Positions 1-8,300 of a DNA stretch of 64,000 nt are shown here, in pieces. The stretch spans positions 1,116,001-1,180,000 of the forward strand of contig NW_027469099.1 in NCBI RefSeq assembly GCF_051020765.1, given 5' to 3'. This DNA comes from Lasioglossum baleicum (lineage: Eukaryota; Arthropoda; Insecta; Hymenoptera; Halictidae). Position numbers and translations under genes: made by a program. Below the pieces are notes generated by a model, which was given only the letters and a program-made list of their open reading frames with translations, ran no database searches and was not told the origin of the DNA. The number at the start of each line of letters is the position of its first letter. Within the stretch, counting starts at the first letter, position 1.

Positions 1-355
1 GGTGGGCAGGTTGCGGGGGGCGAGGTGGAGCAATAATCCCCTCCCCCCATCTACAAAGATGCGACCTGCCGGTCGACCCCCCTCCTTTTAGTTTATAATA
101 TTTCATTTTATTCTATATATATTTTATATTCTATATTATATATTTTATCTTTATCTTTTATTCCCCTTTATTTTGCCCCCCCTTCTTATGTTTGTTGTGT
201 TTTGTCCATTGTATTTATTTACTTATTATTATTTATTTATTTATTGACTTTTATTTTATCTATTTTATCTATACACCTTTTCATTTATTGATATTATCTT
301 TTATTTTATCGTATTTTTAAGTTTTATGCGGGTCGACGTGGGGGGTGGGACGGGG

Positions 356-397
356 GGAGGGGACAGACGCGAGCCGGAACTCGCCTCTGTCCCCTCC
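356..397 (+). other. Unit hairpin H1 (representative copy)
   Basis: A 12-bp arm, GGAGGGGACAGA at 356-367, is perfectly complementary to 386-397. After one C-C mismatch there are five more pairs (369-373 with 380-384), leaving the 6-nt loop CCGGAA. This makes a 42-nt near-perfect inverted repeat. It recurs in most units just after the ATGCGGGTCG motif. In the units at 20977, 27724, 36360, 37310, 40712, 43514, 48283 and 53052 the left arm is largely deleted and the stem cannot form. No function is known to me. Confidence 0.8.
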
Positions 398-557
398 TTG
401 TCGCGTGCGGAAAAAAATGCAATGCAGCGTGTACGAGTATTTGCACATGTATAAAAATCGGATGGCGCGGTAACAAAAATTCTAAATTATACAGCACAAG
501 TTGCAGCAATGGATGCGCATAAGTTAAATTACCTGCATACCGCCGTTTCCTCAAACT

Positions 558-914
558 GTGTGTTCGTCACTGGCACTTGGAGGATCGCAGTGCCACCACT
601 GCGAGGAGGCCCAGGACTCTGCGCGGCATATGCTGGAAGAATGTCCAGCGTGGTCAGCGCCGCGCAGAGATCTAAGGGGCGTTATTGGGATGGACCTCTC
701 GTTGCCGGTCGTGGTCGACCACATGATCGGCAGCGAGAGGTCAAGAGCAGCGTTTGCCTCCTTCTGCGAGATTGTGATAACGCAGAAGGAGGCAGCGGAG
801 AGGGAAGGCCACCCCCTCTCCGCCAGGAGGTTAGCATCGGCGGGGCAACCCCGACGAGGCCGACGGCCCCCTGTAAGGGGCCGCAGACGTAATGGCGGCG
901 GAGTTACTACTTAG
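558..914 (+). pseudogene. R1/jockey-type retrotransposon ORF2 C-terminus (CCHC relic), longest clean copy
   Basis: This frame is the best preserved copy of the coding relic in the array. It reads through a C-X2-C-X8-H-X4-C motif (CHHC, then H and C), followed by P-W after one residue, then a basic and acidic helical tail and an arginine-rich end before the stop. That arrangement is the known C-terminal zinc knuckle that follows reverse transcriptase in R1, I and jockey group non-LTR retrotransposons. The endonuclease and reverse transcriptase are absent, so it is a 5'-truncated fragment and cannot move itself. Here the codons just before the motif are open; in most other units a TAA interrupts the frame about seven codons upstream of the first cysteine. 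The clade within the group is inferred, not proven. Confidence 0.75.
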
Positions 915-1647
915 TACTTCCACCGCCGCCAAGGGGGGCTGGCCGTTAAGGCGCCCCCGCGGTGGGCAGGTAGCGGTTGGCGAGGTGGAGCAATAATCCC
1001 CTCCCCGCCTCTACAAAGATGCGACCTGCCGGTCGACCCCCCTCCTTTTATTTTATAATATTTCATTTTATTCTATATATATTTTATATTCTATATTATA
1101 AATTTTATCTTTATCTTTCATTCCCCTTTATTTTGCTCCCCCTGCTTATGTTTGTTGTGTTTTGTCCATTGTATTTATTTACTTATTATTATTTATTTAT
1201 TTATTGACTTTTATTTTATCTATTTTATCTATACACCTTTTCATTTATTGATATTATCTTTTATTTTATCGTATTTTTAAGTTTTATGCGGGTCGACGTG
1301 GGGGGTGGGACGGGGGGAGGGGACAGACGCGAGCCGGAACTCGCCTCTGTCCCCTCCTTGTCGCGTGCGGGAAAAAATACATTGCAGCGTGTACGAGTAT
1401 TTGCACATGTTTAAACATCGGATGGCGGTAACAAAAATTCTAAATTATACAGCACAAGTTGCAGCAATGCATGCGCATAAGTTAAATTATCTGCATACCG
1501 CCGTTTCCTCAAACTGTGTGTTCATAACTGGCACTGGGAGGATCGCAGTGCCACCACTGCGAGGAGGCCCAGGACTCTGCGCGGCATACGCTGGAAGAAT
1601 GTCCAGCGTGGTCGGCGCCGCGCAGAGACCTAAGGGGCGTTATTGGG

Positions 1648-1878
1648 ATGGACCTCTCGTTGCCGGTCGTGGTCGACCACATGATCGGCAGCGAGAGGTC
1701 AAGAGCAGCGTTTGCCTCCTCCTGCGAGATTGTGATAACGCAGAAGGAGGCAGCGGAGAGGGAGAGGGAAGCTGACCCCCTCTCCGCCAGGAGGCTAGCA
1801 TCGGCGGGGCAACCCCGACGAGGCCGACGGCCCCCTGTAAGGGGCCGCAGACGTAATGGCGGCGGTGGGACTACTTAG
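1648..1878 (+). pseudogene. C-terminal tail of non-LTR ORF2, typical satellite copy
   Basis: This is a typical copy of the part of the relic after the zinc knuckle: MDLSLPVVVDHMIGSE, then a helix rich in A, E and K, then a run of arginines ending in GGGGTT and TAG. The same frame extends upstream through the CCHC motif. The methionine is internal to the ancestral protein and is not a credible start. Equivalent frames occur in nearly every unit (for example at 2613, 10792, 11758, 12722, 20378, 35761, 52452 and 61086). Other overlapping frames of 85 to 129 residues arise from the same GC-rich DNA and show no domain. Confidence 0.65.
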
Positions 1879-1894
1879 TACTTCCACCGCCGCC
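1858..1894 (+). other. Unit hairpin H2 spanning the relic stop codon (representative copy)
   Basis: GGCGGCGGTGG at 1858-1868 is perfectly complementary to 1884-1894, an 11-bp GC-rich stem. The 15-nt loop contains the TAG stop codon (1876-1878) of the zinc-knuckle relic. Most units keep the stem. Many carry CCACTGCCGCC in the right arm, which leaves a G-T wobble in RNA and keeps the stem. It may be a retained structure of the ancestral element's 3' UTR. Confidence 0.7.
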
Positions 1895-3286
1895 AAGGGG
1901 GGCAGGCCGTTAAGGCGCCCCCGGGGTGGGCAGGTCGCGGGGGGCGAGGTGGAGCAATAATCCCCTCCCCCCCTCTACAAAGATGCAACATGCCGGTCGG
2001 ACCCCCTCCTTTTATTTTATAATATTTCATGTTATTCCATATATATTTTATATTCTATATTATAAATTTTATCTTTATCTTTTATTCCCCTTTTTTTGCT
2101 CCCCCCCTCTTATGTTTGTTGTGTTTTGTCCATTGTATTTATTTACTTATTATTATTTAGTTATTTATTGACTTTTATTTTATCTATTTTATCTATACAA
2201 GTTTTCATTTATTGATTTTATCTTTTATTTTATCATATTTTTAAGTTTTATGCGGGTCGATCAGGGGGGGTGGGGCGGAGGGAGGGGACAGACGCGAGCC
2301 GGAACTCGCCTCTGTCCCCTCCTTGTCGCGTGCGGGAAAAAATACATTGCAGCGTGTACGAGTATTTGCACATGTTTAAACATCGGATGGCGGTAACAAA
2401 AATTCTAAATTATACAGCACAAGTTGCAGCAATGCATGCGCATAAGTTAAATTACCTGCATACCGCCGTTTCCTCAAACTGTGTGTTCATAACTGGCACT
2501 GGGAGGATCGCAGTGCCACCACTGCGAGGAGGCCCAGGACTCTGCGCGGCATACGCTGGAAGAATGTCCAGCGTGGTCGGCACCGCGCAGAGACCTAAGG
2601 GGCGTTATTGGGATGGACCTCTCGTTGCCGGTCGTGGTCGACCACATGATCGGCAGCGAGAGGTCAAGGGCAGTGTTTGCCTCCTTCTGCGAGATTGTGA
2701 TAACGCAGAAGGAGGCAGCGGAGAGGGAGAGGGAAGGCGACCCCCTCTCCGCCAGGAGGCTAGCATCGGCGGGGCAACCCCGACGAGGCCGACGGTCCCC
2801 TGTTAAGGGGCCGCAGACGTAATGGCGGCGGTGGGACTAATTAGTACTTCCACCGCCGCCAAGGGGGCTGGCCGTTAAGGCGCCCCCGGGGTGGGCAGGT
2901 CGCGGGGGGCGAGGTAGAGCAATAATCCCCTCCCTCCCCTCTACAAAGATGCGACCTGCCGGTCGACCCCCCTCCTTTTATTTTATAATATTTCATTTTA
3001 TTCTATATATATTTTATATTCTATATTATAAATTTTAACTTTACCTTTGTAACAGACCTGTACGATGCAGGCCTGTCACTATGAGACACGCACCGAACAT
3101 AACCGAGCGACGTCGAAGTTCACCGAGCGCGCCGTCCGTATACGACGCGCTACGATGCACGATCCCGCGCTCCAAGCCATGTTCGGCGGGAAACGGACGC
3201 CGAGGTTCCGCCATCTTGAGGAAGGCGGAAACTCGACGTCACACATCCGTTCCCTTCACACCATTCCCCCACCACCAATCTTCGCC

Positions 3287-3294
3287 TATAAAAG
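3287..3294 (+). promoter_or_regulatory. TATA box of solo LTR
   Basis: TATAAAAG lies in a G+C-rich context about 240 bp into the LTR. If used, transcription would begin roughly 25-35 bp downstream, near 3315-3325, just before the first CAGCAT stem-loop. The exact start cannot be fixed from sequence. Confidence 0.65.
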
Positions 3295-3326
3295 GCGATG
3301 CAAACGAGGCACGGGTCTCTTTTCCA

Positions 3327-3668
3327 GCCTGGGCAGCATCCTGGGCACATCCCAAAGTATTGGTAAGTGTTACTGGTACTTTCCTACTTTCCCACGCTCG
3401 TCGTCGAGTTGTCCGCAGCATCGGCCTCCTCGACACCGGCGTTTCCTACCGGCGTGACAGCAAACACGCCAAACAGAGAGGGCAGCATCCTTCTCTGCCG
3501 TTCGGGCAGCATCCCGAACACTCTTCTCGGGCAGCATCCCGAGAACTCCGACAGCTACCGGAGACGATTAAATGTAGGGGCAGCATCCTCTACATTTGCC
3601 GTAGAACCGCCACGAGGAATTTCCCAACTCGTGGCCGGGTTTTCCTGAACCGTTCCTTCTGAACCCGG
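3327..3668 (+). other. Array of stem-loops with invariant CAGCAT hexaloop
   Basis: Six stem-loops present exactly CAGCAT: loops at 3334-3339, 3416-3421, 3483-3488, 3507-3512, 3532-3537 and 3581-3586. Their stems differ in sequence: 7 pairs with two wobbles; 3 pairs inside a separate 6-bp outer stem; 9; 7; 8; and 11 pairs. Two further hairpins show variant loops: ACAGCAAA on a 6-bp stem (3451-3470) and ACAGCTAC on a 5-bp stem (3546-3563). Most exact copies share a GG...CC pair closing the loop. Two ordinary hairpins follow (3610-3634, 7 bp; 3635-3668, 7 bp). All lie downstream of the TATA box, so they should be in the RNA. Packaging, translation control or protein binding are possible roles, but none is shown. 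Confidence 0.75.
3363..3368 (+). promoter_or_regulatory. Candidate splice donor in solo LTR
   Basis: GTAAGT preceded by TTG matches the eukaryotic 5' splice-site consensus. It lies between the first and second CAGCAT stem-loops, within the presumed transcribed leader. It could be a chance match, and no acceptor can be assigned because the internal part of the element is lost. Confidence 0.3.
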
Positions 3669-4374
3669 TCGCCGATATTCATCACCGGGTCCACGCGATC
3701 GCGTCGCGCCGCGATAAACGTTCACACCAGAAGCACCAGTAGAAGCACGGTTCGGTAGCACGATTCATCCGTACAATGAGTCCGCGAACGTACGTAGAGT
3801 GAGCCCGGAAATACATAAACACGCTGTCGTTATTTCACGCCCCGCGCACTTCGTCCAATTTCAGCTTCCGTCGATTCTCTCGCCGATTCACGAACCTGGC
3901 GCGACGAGCTATCGCAGCACGAGAGGGTACGACGCCGCGACGACATCTCCGCCGGAAGCAGAACCGTTACACCTTTCATTCCCCTTTATTTTGCCCCCCC
4001 TTCTTATGTTTGTTGTGTTTTGTCCATTGTATTTATTTACTTATTATTATTTAGTTATTTATTGACTTTTATTTTATCTATTTTATCGACACACGTTTTC
4101 ATTTATTGATTTTATCTTTTATTTTATCATATTTTTAAGTTTTATGCGGGTCGATCAGGGGGGTGGGCGGGGGGAGGGGACAGACGCGAGCCGGAACTCG
4201 CCTCTGTCCCCTCCTTGTCGCGTGCGGAAAAAAATACAATGCAGTGTGTACGAGTATTTGCACATGTATAAAAATCGGATGGCGCGGTAACAAAAATTCT
4301 AAATTATACAGCACAAGTTGCAGCAATGCATGCGCATAAGTTAAATTACCTGCATACCGCCGTTTCCTCAAACT

Positions 4375-4737
4375 GTGTGTTCATATCTGGCACTGGGAGG
4401 ATCGCAGTGCCACCACTGCGAGGAGGCCCAGGACTCTGCGCGGCATAAGCTGGAAGAATGTCCAGCGTGGTCGGCGCCGCGCAGAGACCTAAGGGGCGTT
4501 ATTGGGATGGACCTCTCGTTGCCGGTCGTGGTCGACCACATGATCGGCAGCGAGAGGTCAAGAGCAGCGTTTGCCTCCTTCTGCGAGATTGTGATAACGC
4601 AGATGGAGGCAGCGGAGAGTGAGAGGGAAGCCGACCCCCTCTCCGCCAGGAGGCTAGCATCGGCGGGGCAACCCCGACGAGGCCGACGGCCCCCTGTAAG
4701 AGGCCGCAGACGTAATGGCGGCGGTGGGACTACTTAG
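4375..4737 (+). pseudogene. CCHC relic of non-LTR ORF2, second copy open upstream
   Basis: As in the first unit, the codon that is TAA in most units is a sense codon here (TAT), so the frame is open for several residues before the CHHC motif. The knuckle cysteines and histidine, the P-W pair and the DLSLPVVVDHMIGSE segment are intact. It ends at TAG in the H2 loop. Retention of sense codons at this position in two left-hand units suggests that the TAA arose later and spread with the array. Confidence 0.7.
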
Positions 4738-4913
4738 TACTTCCACCGCCGCCAAGGGGGGCAGGCCGTTAAGGCGCCCCCGGGGTGGGCAGGTCGCGGG
4801 GGGCGAGGTGGAGCAATAATCCCCTCCCCCCTCTACAAAGATGCGACCTGCCGGTCGAACCCCCTCCTTTTATTTTATAATATTTCATTTTATTCTATAT
4901 ATATTTTATATTC

Positions 4914-4917
4914 TATA
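4914..4917. repeat. Target site duplication (TATA), left
   Basis: These four bases are repeated at 10251-10254. Together they restore the uninterrupted satellite reading TTC-TATA-TTATAAA. Short TATA-like targets are known for several insect gypsy elements. Confidence 0.85.
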
Positions 4918-5333
4918 TGTGGGATCCTAAGATCGCACGGTACGCTTTAAGGTGAAATAAAGTAGTAAATTAAATAGTCGCACTGAGTACTGTAGCGGCA
5001 CAGCTATCCGCAAACAAAACTCGCCACGCGTTCGGCACAGCTTTCCGAAAATGCGCGTCTCTTTATCACACTACGTTCTATTTCGCTCTTAGCCGTTCGG
5101 CGTTCGCTCACACACAGCCAGCAAGATTCGAATTCTTACCAACCGCCGCTCGCGTGTCGTCGCAGGACACGTCTCGCCGCTCGTTGTAAACATACTTGTC
5201 TCGACATTACTTATTGTAAACACGCGTACGCACGCATACACACATACATCGCGACATTGGTCGTTACACACACATATACATCACGACATTGGTCGCTACA
5301 CACATACATACACGCACATATAATGATCCTACA
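4918..5333 (-). repeat. 3' LTR of gypsy element
   Basis: This LTR is 416 bp with TG...CA ends, downstream of pol on the minus strand. It differs from the other LTR at 5055 (G vs A), 5116 (A vs T) and 5264 (T vs C). On the minus strand its first part has a tandem repeat of about 38 bp carrying two CCAAT boxes (plus-strand ATTGG near 5255 and 5288). No TATA box is evident. A TCAGT initiator-like motif is present on the minus strand near 4981, so the promoter may be TATA-less, as in several insect gypsy elements. Confidence 0.95.
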
Positions 5334-5344
5334 GTTCGGCCATC

Positions 5345-8300
5345 CTACGTATCATCCGCCCCGGATGATAAATCATCCTGCACCCACGGTTTTAAGTACT
5401 CCGCACACGTCGTTGTTACTTTCGGACCGTCGCAATACCCTTCTTTTATGACATCGTACGTATTGTTACTCTTTACTTTCGTCACCCGATACGGCCCTAT
5501 GTACTTCGGTTTGAGCTTACCACCCGGTTGCATTTGAGTACGCTTTATAGCAACTATATCGCCTACCCTGTACGCTTTCGCCGGTTTTCTACGCAGATTG
5601 TACGTCTTTTTATTTTCTTGTTGTACTCTGAGGATCTGTTTTTTCGCTTCTTGCCTTAACTGTTCCCTATCGCTATTAAAGCTCGTAATGAATTCGTTTT
5701 CTATTAATTCCTTTAACGCAGAATATATTTTCGTTTTCATTTTGACTCCCACCAAGAGCTCGAATGGTGTCATGTTTATGCTTCTTTGGTAAGTACTATT
5801 AATAATTCTTTGTACATCACTCGTGTGTTTATACCATTTGGTAGGATCCTCCGAGCTTAGCTTAGATAACACTGAAACTATTGTTCGATTCAACCTCTCA
5901 ACTTGTCCGTTAGCGCGCGGTAAACCGGTCGTAATAAGCGAATGTTTTATGTCTTCTACTTCACAATAATTGGCAAACTCATTTGAAGAGAATGCTGTTC
6001 CTCTATCTGTAATAATGTGCGATGGATTTCCAAAAGTCGCTTTTTGAATTTCTAATTTCGCAATTACCTCGGCTGAGGTCGTAGATTTAGTCGGATATAA
6101 CCACACAAATTTTGAAAAGCTATCTATAATCGCTAAAATATATGAGTACATTTTAGTGGTAGACTCTAGTGGTCCGAGGTGGTCGAGATGATACGTTTGC
6201 AATGGAACTTCTCCCTTAAATAAAGGATGTAAATATCCTTCTCGCTTACCACTTTTCTTATTCATTAAAATACATGAAACGCAATTTGAAATACACCTCT
6301 CTATCTTTTGTTGAAGCTTAGGAATATAATACTCTTGCTTAATCGCCTCTTCCGTTCTTTTAATCGCAAAATGACCTTTCTCGTGCGCTCGCTTGATCAC
6401 TTCCGATTGCATGTCCTCGGGTACAACCAACAATTCGCGACCGTCACTGAATTTATACAGAATATCGTTTTTCACAAAGTAATCGTCATGTGGTCTTTCT
6501 TTTAATAAATTTTTAATTGTTTTGACCGATTCATCTCTGTCTTGCGCTCGCTGAATGTGCGGTGCGATGCCGTTAACCGTCGTGATCATGATTGGATACC
6601 TGCTTAAAGCATCTACGTGTTTCATTTTCACTCCTGCTCTATGCTCTATTTCGTAGTCGTACTCTTGTAGTAACAAAGCCCACCTCGCTATTTTTGTCGC
6701 AATATCTTTTTTACTCATCGTCTTTTCAAACGCCTTGCAATCCGTTACAATTTTGAATTTGATCCATAAGAGATAAACGCGTAATCTTTTTAATGCCTCT
6801 ATTACTGCTAACGTTTCTAATTCATAGCTCGAATATCTTCTTTCCGTCTGTGTCGTCTTTTTGCTGAAATAATACACTGGGTGTAGTAGGTTATCGTCTA
6901 ATGACCTTTGTAGTAGAATAGCACCATAGCCTTCACTGCTTGCATCGGTGTGCAGTTCGGTCTCGTATTCTGGGTTATAAATATTTAAGACGGGACCCTG
7001 TGACAAACGACTTTTCAGTGTCACGAACGCAGCTTTTTCCTTATCTCCGAAATTAAACACGGCGTCCTTCTTTAACATATCGCTTAAAGGCCTGGCTATT
7101 GACGCGAAATCAAAAATAAATTTTCTGAAATACTCGGTGAGCCCGAGGAAGCTCTGAATTTCCTTTATCGTTTTGGGCTCTGGAAATTTGGCTACTGCTT
7201 TCGTTTTCTCTAAGGATGGGTATATTCGACCATTTTCTATTATGTGACCTAAAAACTCTACTTTTCTTTTTAAGAAGGCACACTTTTTAAGGTTTAACTC
7301 GAGTCCGAATTCCTCAGCTGTATGCAAAACTACCTTTAATCTAGAAATCGCTTCATCCTCATTTTCAGCTGGGATTATGAAATCGTCTATATATGCTACT
7401 AAAATTCCATCATTTATTAGTTTCCTAAACACGTAGTTGACAAAACGCTGAAAAACCGCCGGAGAGTTACACAAACCGAAAGGTACTCTCTTAAACTGGA
7501 ATTGACCTTTATGTGTAACAAAAGATGTATATTTTCTACTGTCTTGTTTGATGGACACGTGGAAAAACCCATTTCTCATGTCGAGGGTAATGAAGACTTT
7601 TGCATTGTGCAACTTATCTAGCTGATCTTCTATTACCGGTAAGGGATGCCTATCTTTCACTATTACTTTGTTAATCTTTCTATAGTCTATGCATATTCTT
7701 GGTGAACCGTCTTTCTTTTTTGCTACGACTACTTGACTACAAAAATCTGATGAGCATGGCTCAACTATATCTTCTTTTATCCATTCCTCTACTTGTTCAT
7801 CTACAATTTTGCGTTCTGGCAAAGGTAATCGCCGAGGTCTCGCAAATATCGGTGTTTCGTCTTTTAGTATTATTGTCATCTCAACATCCGTATTTTTAAC
7901 TTTTTTGGGTTTATAGTTAGCTATTAATTTTTCAACGCTCTCTCGATGCTCTAAACTCGCGGTTTCTTCTATATTGGGACTGTTGTCGTTTGTAATGTCT
8001 ATTTCGGCGAAGTAGATCTTTTGTGCAACTTTTTGCATGTAAATACCGTTTGAATCGATTTTTACCTCCGCTTGGTTTAGGATATCCCTACCTACTATTG
8101 CATCCAAGTATATTGCATTATCTCGTACAACGTAAATATTACATGGATAATCGCAATCATCAATAGTTACCGCGGGCGAAAAATATCCTAATGTTGGGAT
8201 CATATGTTTTCCCAATCCCGATAAACTAATCTCCACCGTATTCAAGCGCGCAGTACCTAATTTGTTAAAAATACTCTCTCGCACTATAGTAAGCTGGCTT

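Larger units (their letters stand above)
1..3047 (+). repeat. Satellite array, left segment (about 3 units)
   Basis: This segment contains the end of one unit and units beginning at 326, 1286 and 2250, counted from the shared motif ATGCGGGTCG or its equivalent. The unit is about 960-966 bp here. Each has a GC-rich half with the retrotransposon C-terminal relic and an AT-rich half of ATTT/TTTA-type sequence. These units carry more private substitutions than those further right. For example, the left units read GTCGACGTG where most others read GTCGACCAG, and the unit at 326 has an altered sequence before its stop codon. The third unit is interrupted at 3048 by a solo LTR and resumes at 3972. 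No host gene is visible in the segment. Confidence 0.95.
3048..3971 (+). mobile_element. Solo LTR (924 bp) of an unidentified LTR retrotransposon
   Basis: The sequence breaks the satellite cleanly. It begins TGTAAC and ends GTTACA, a 6-bp inverted terminal repeat with the canonical TG...CA ends, and is flanked by the 4-bp direct repeat CCTT (3044-3047 and 3972-3975). Removing it rejoins a normal satellite unit. It holds a TATAAAAG box, a GTAAGT splice-donor-like site and an ATTAAA. It has no credible coding region and no second LTR, so it fits a solo LTR left by recombination between two LTRs. The TATA box places transcription on the plus strand. Whether the parent was Ty3/gypsy or BEL/Pao cannot be told from the LTR alone. 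It is unrelated by eye to the LTR at 4918. Confidence 0.8.
3972..4917 (+). repeat. Satellite segment between the two left insertions
   Basis: This is the remainder of the unit broken by the solo LTR, then the unit starting at 4144, which is itself broken at 4917 by the gypsy element. The unit at 4144 keeps an open frame into the zinc-knuckle relic. Apart from the two breaks it is an ordinary unit. Confidence 0.93.

Noticed and set aside
509..892. Overlapping plus-strand frames of 85-148 residues in every unit (M-S-S-V-V-G type and M-H-A-H-K-L type) as possible genes
   Set aside because: They lie in other frames of the same GC-rich DNA as the zinc-knuckle relic, show no domain, and owe their length to low stop-codon frequency.
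3065..3662. Frames of 130 and 193 residues in the solo LTR
   Set aside because: They run through the TATA box and the stem-loop array, have no domain, and fit chance open frames in GC-rich DNA.
5334..5344. Polypurine tract before the gypsy 3' LTR
   Set aside because: The minus-strand sequence next to the LTR is only weakly purine-rich, so no tract could be assigned with confidence.
7740..7760. CTGATGA string resembling a hammerhead ribozyme core
   Set aside because: It is inside the gypsy pol coding sequence and lacks a paired GAAA arm. No hammerhead core was found in the satellite unit itself.
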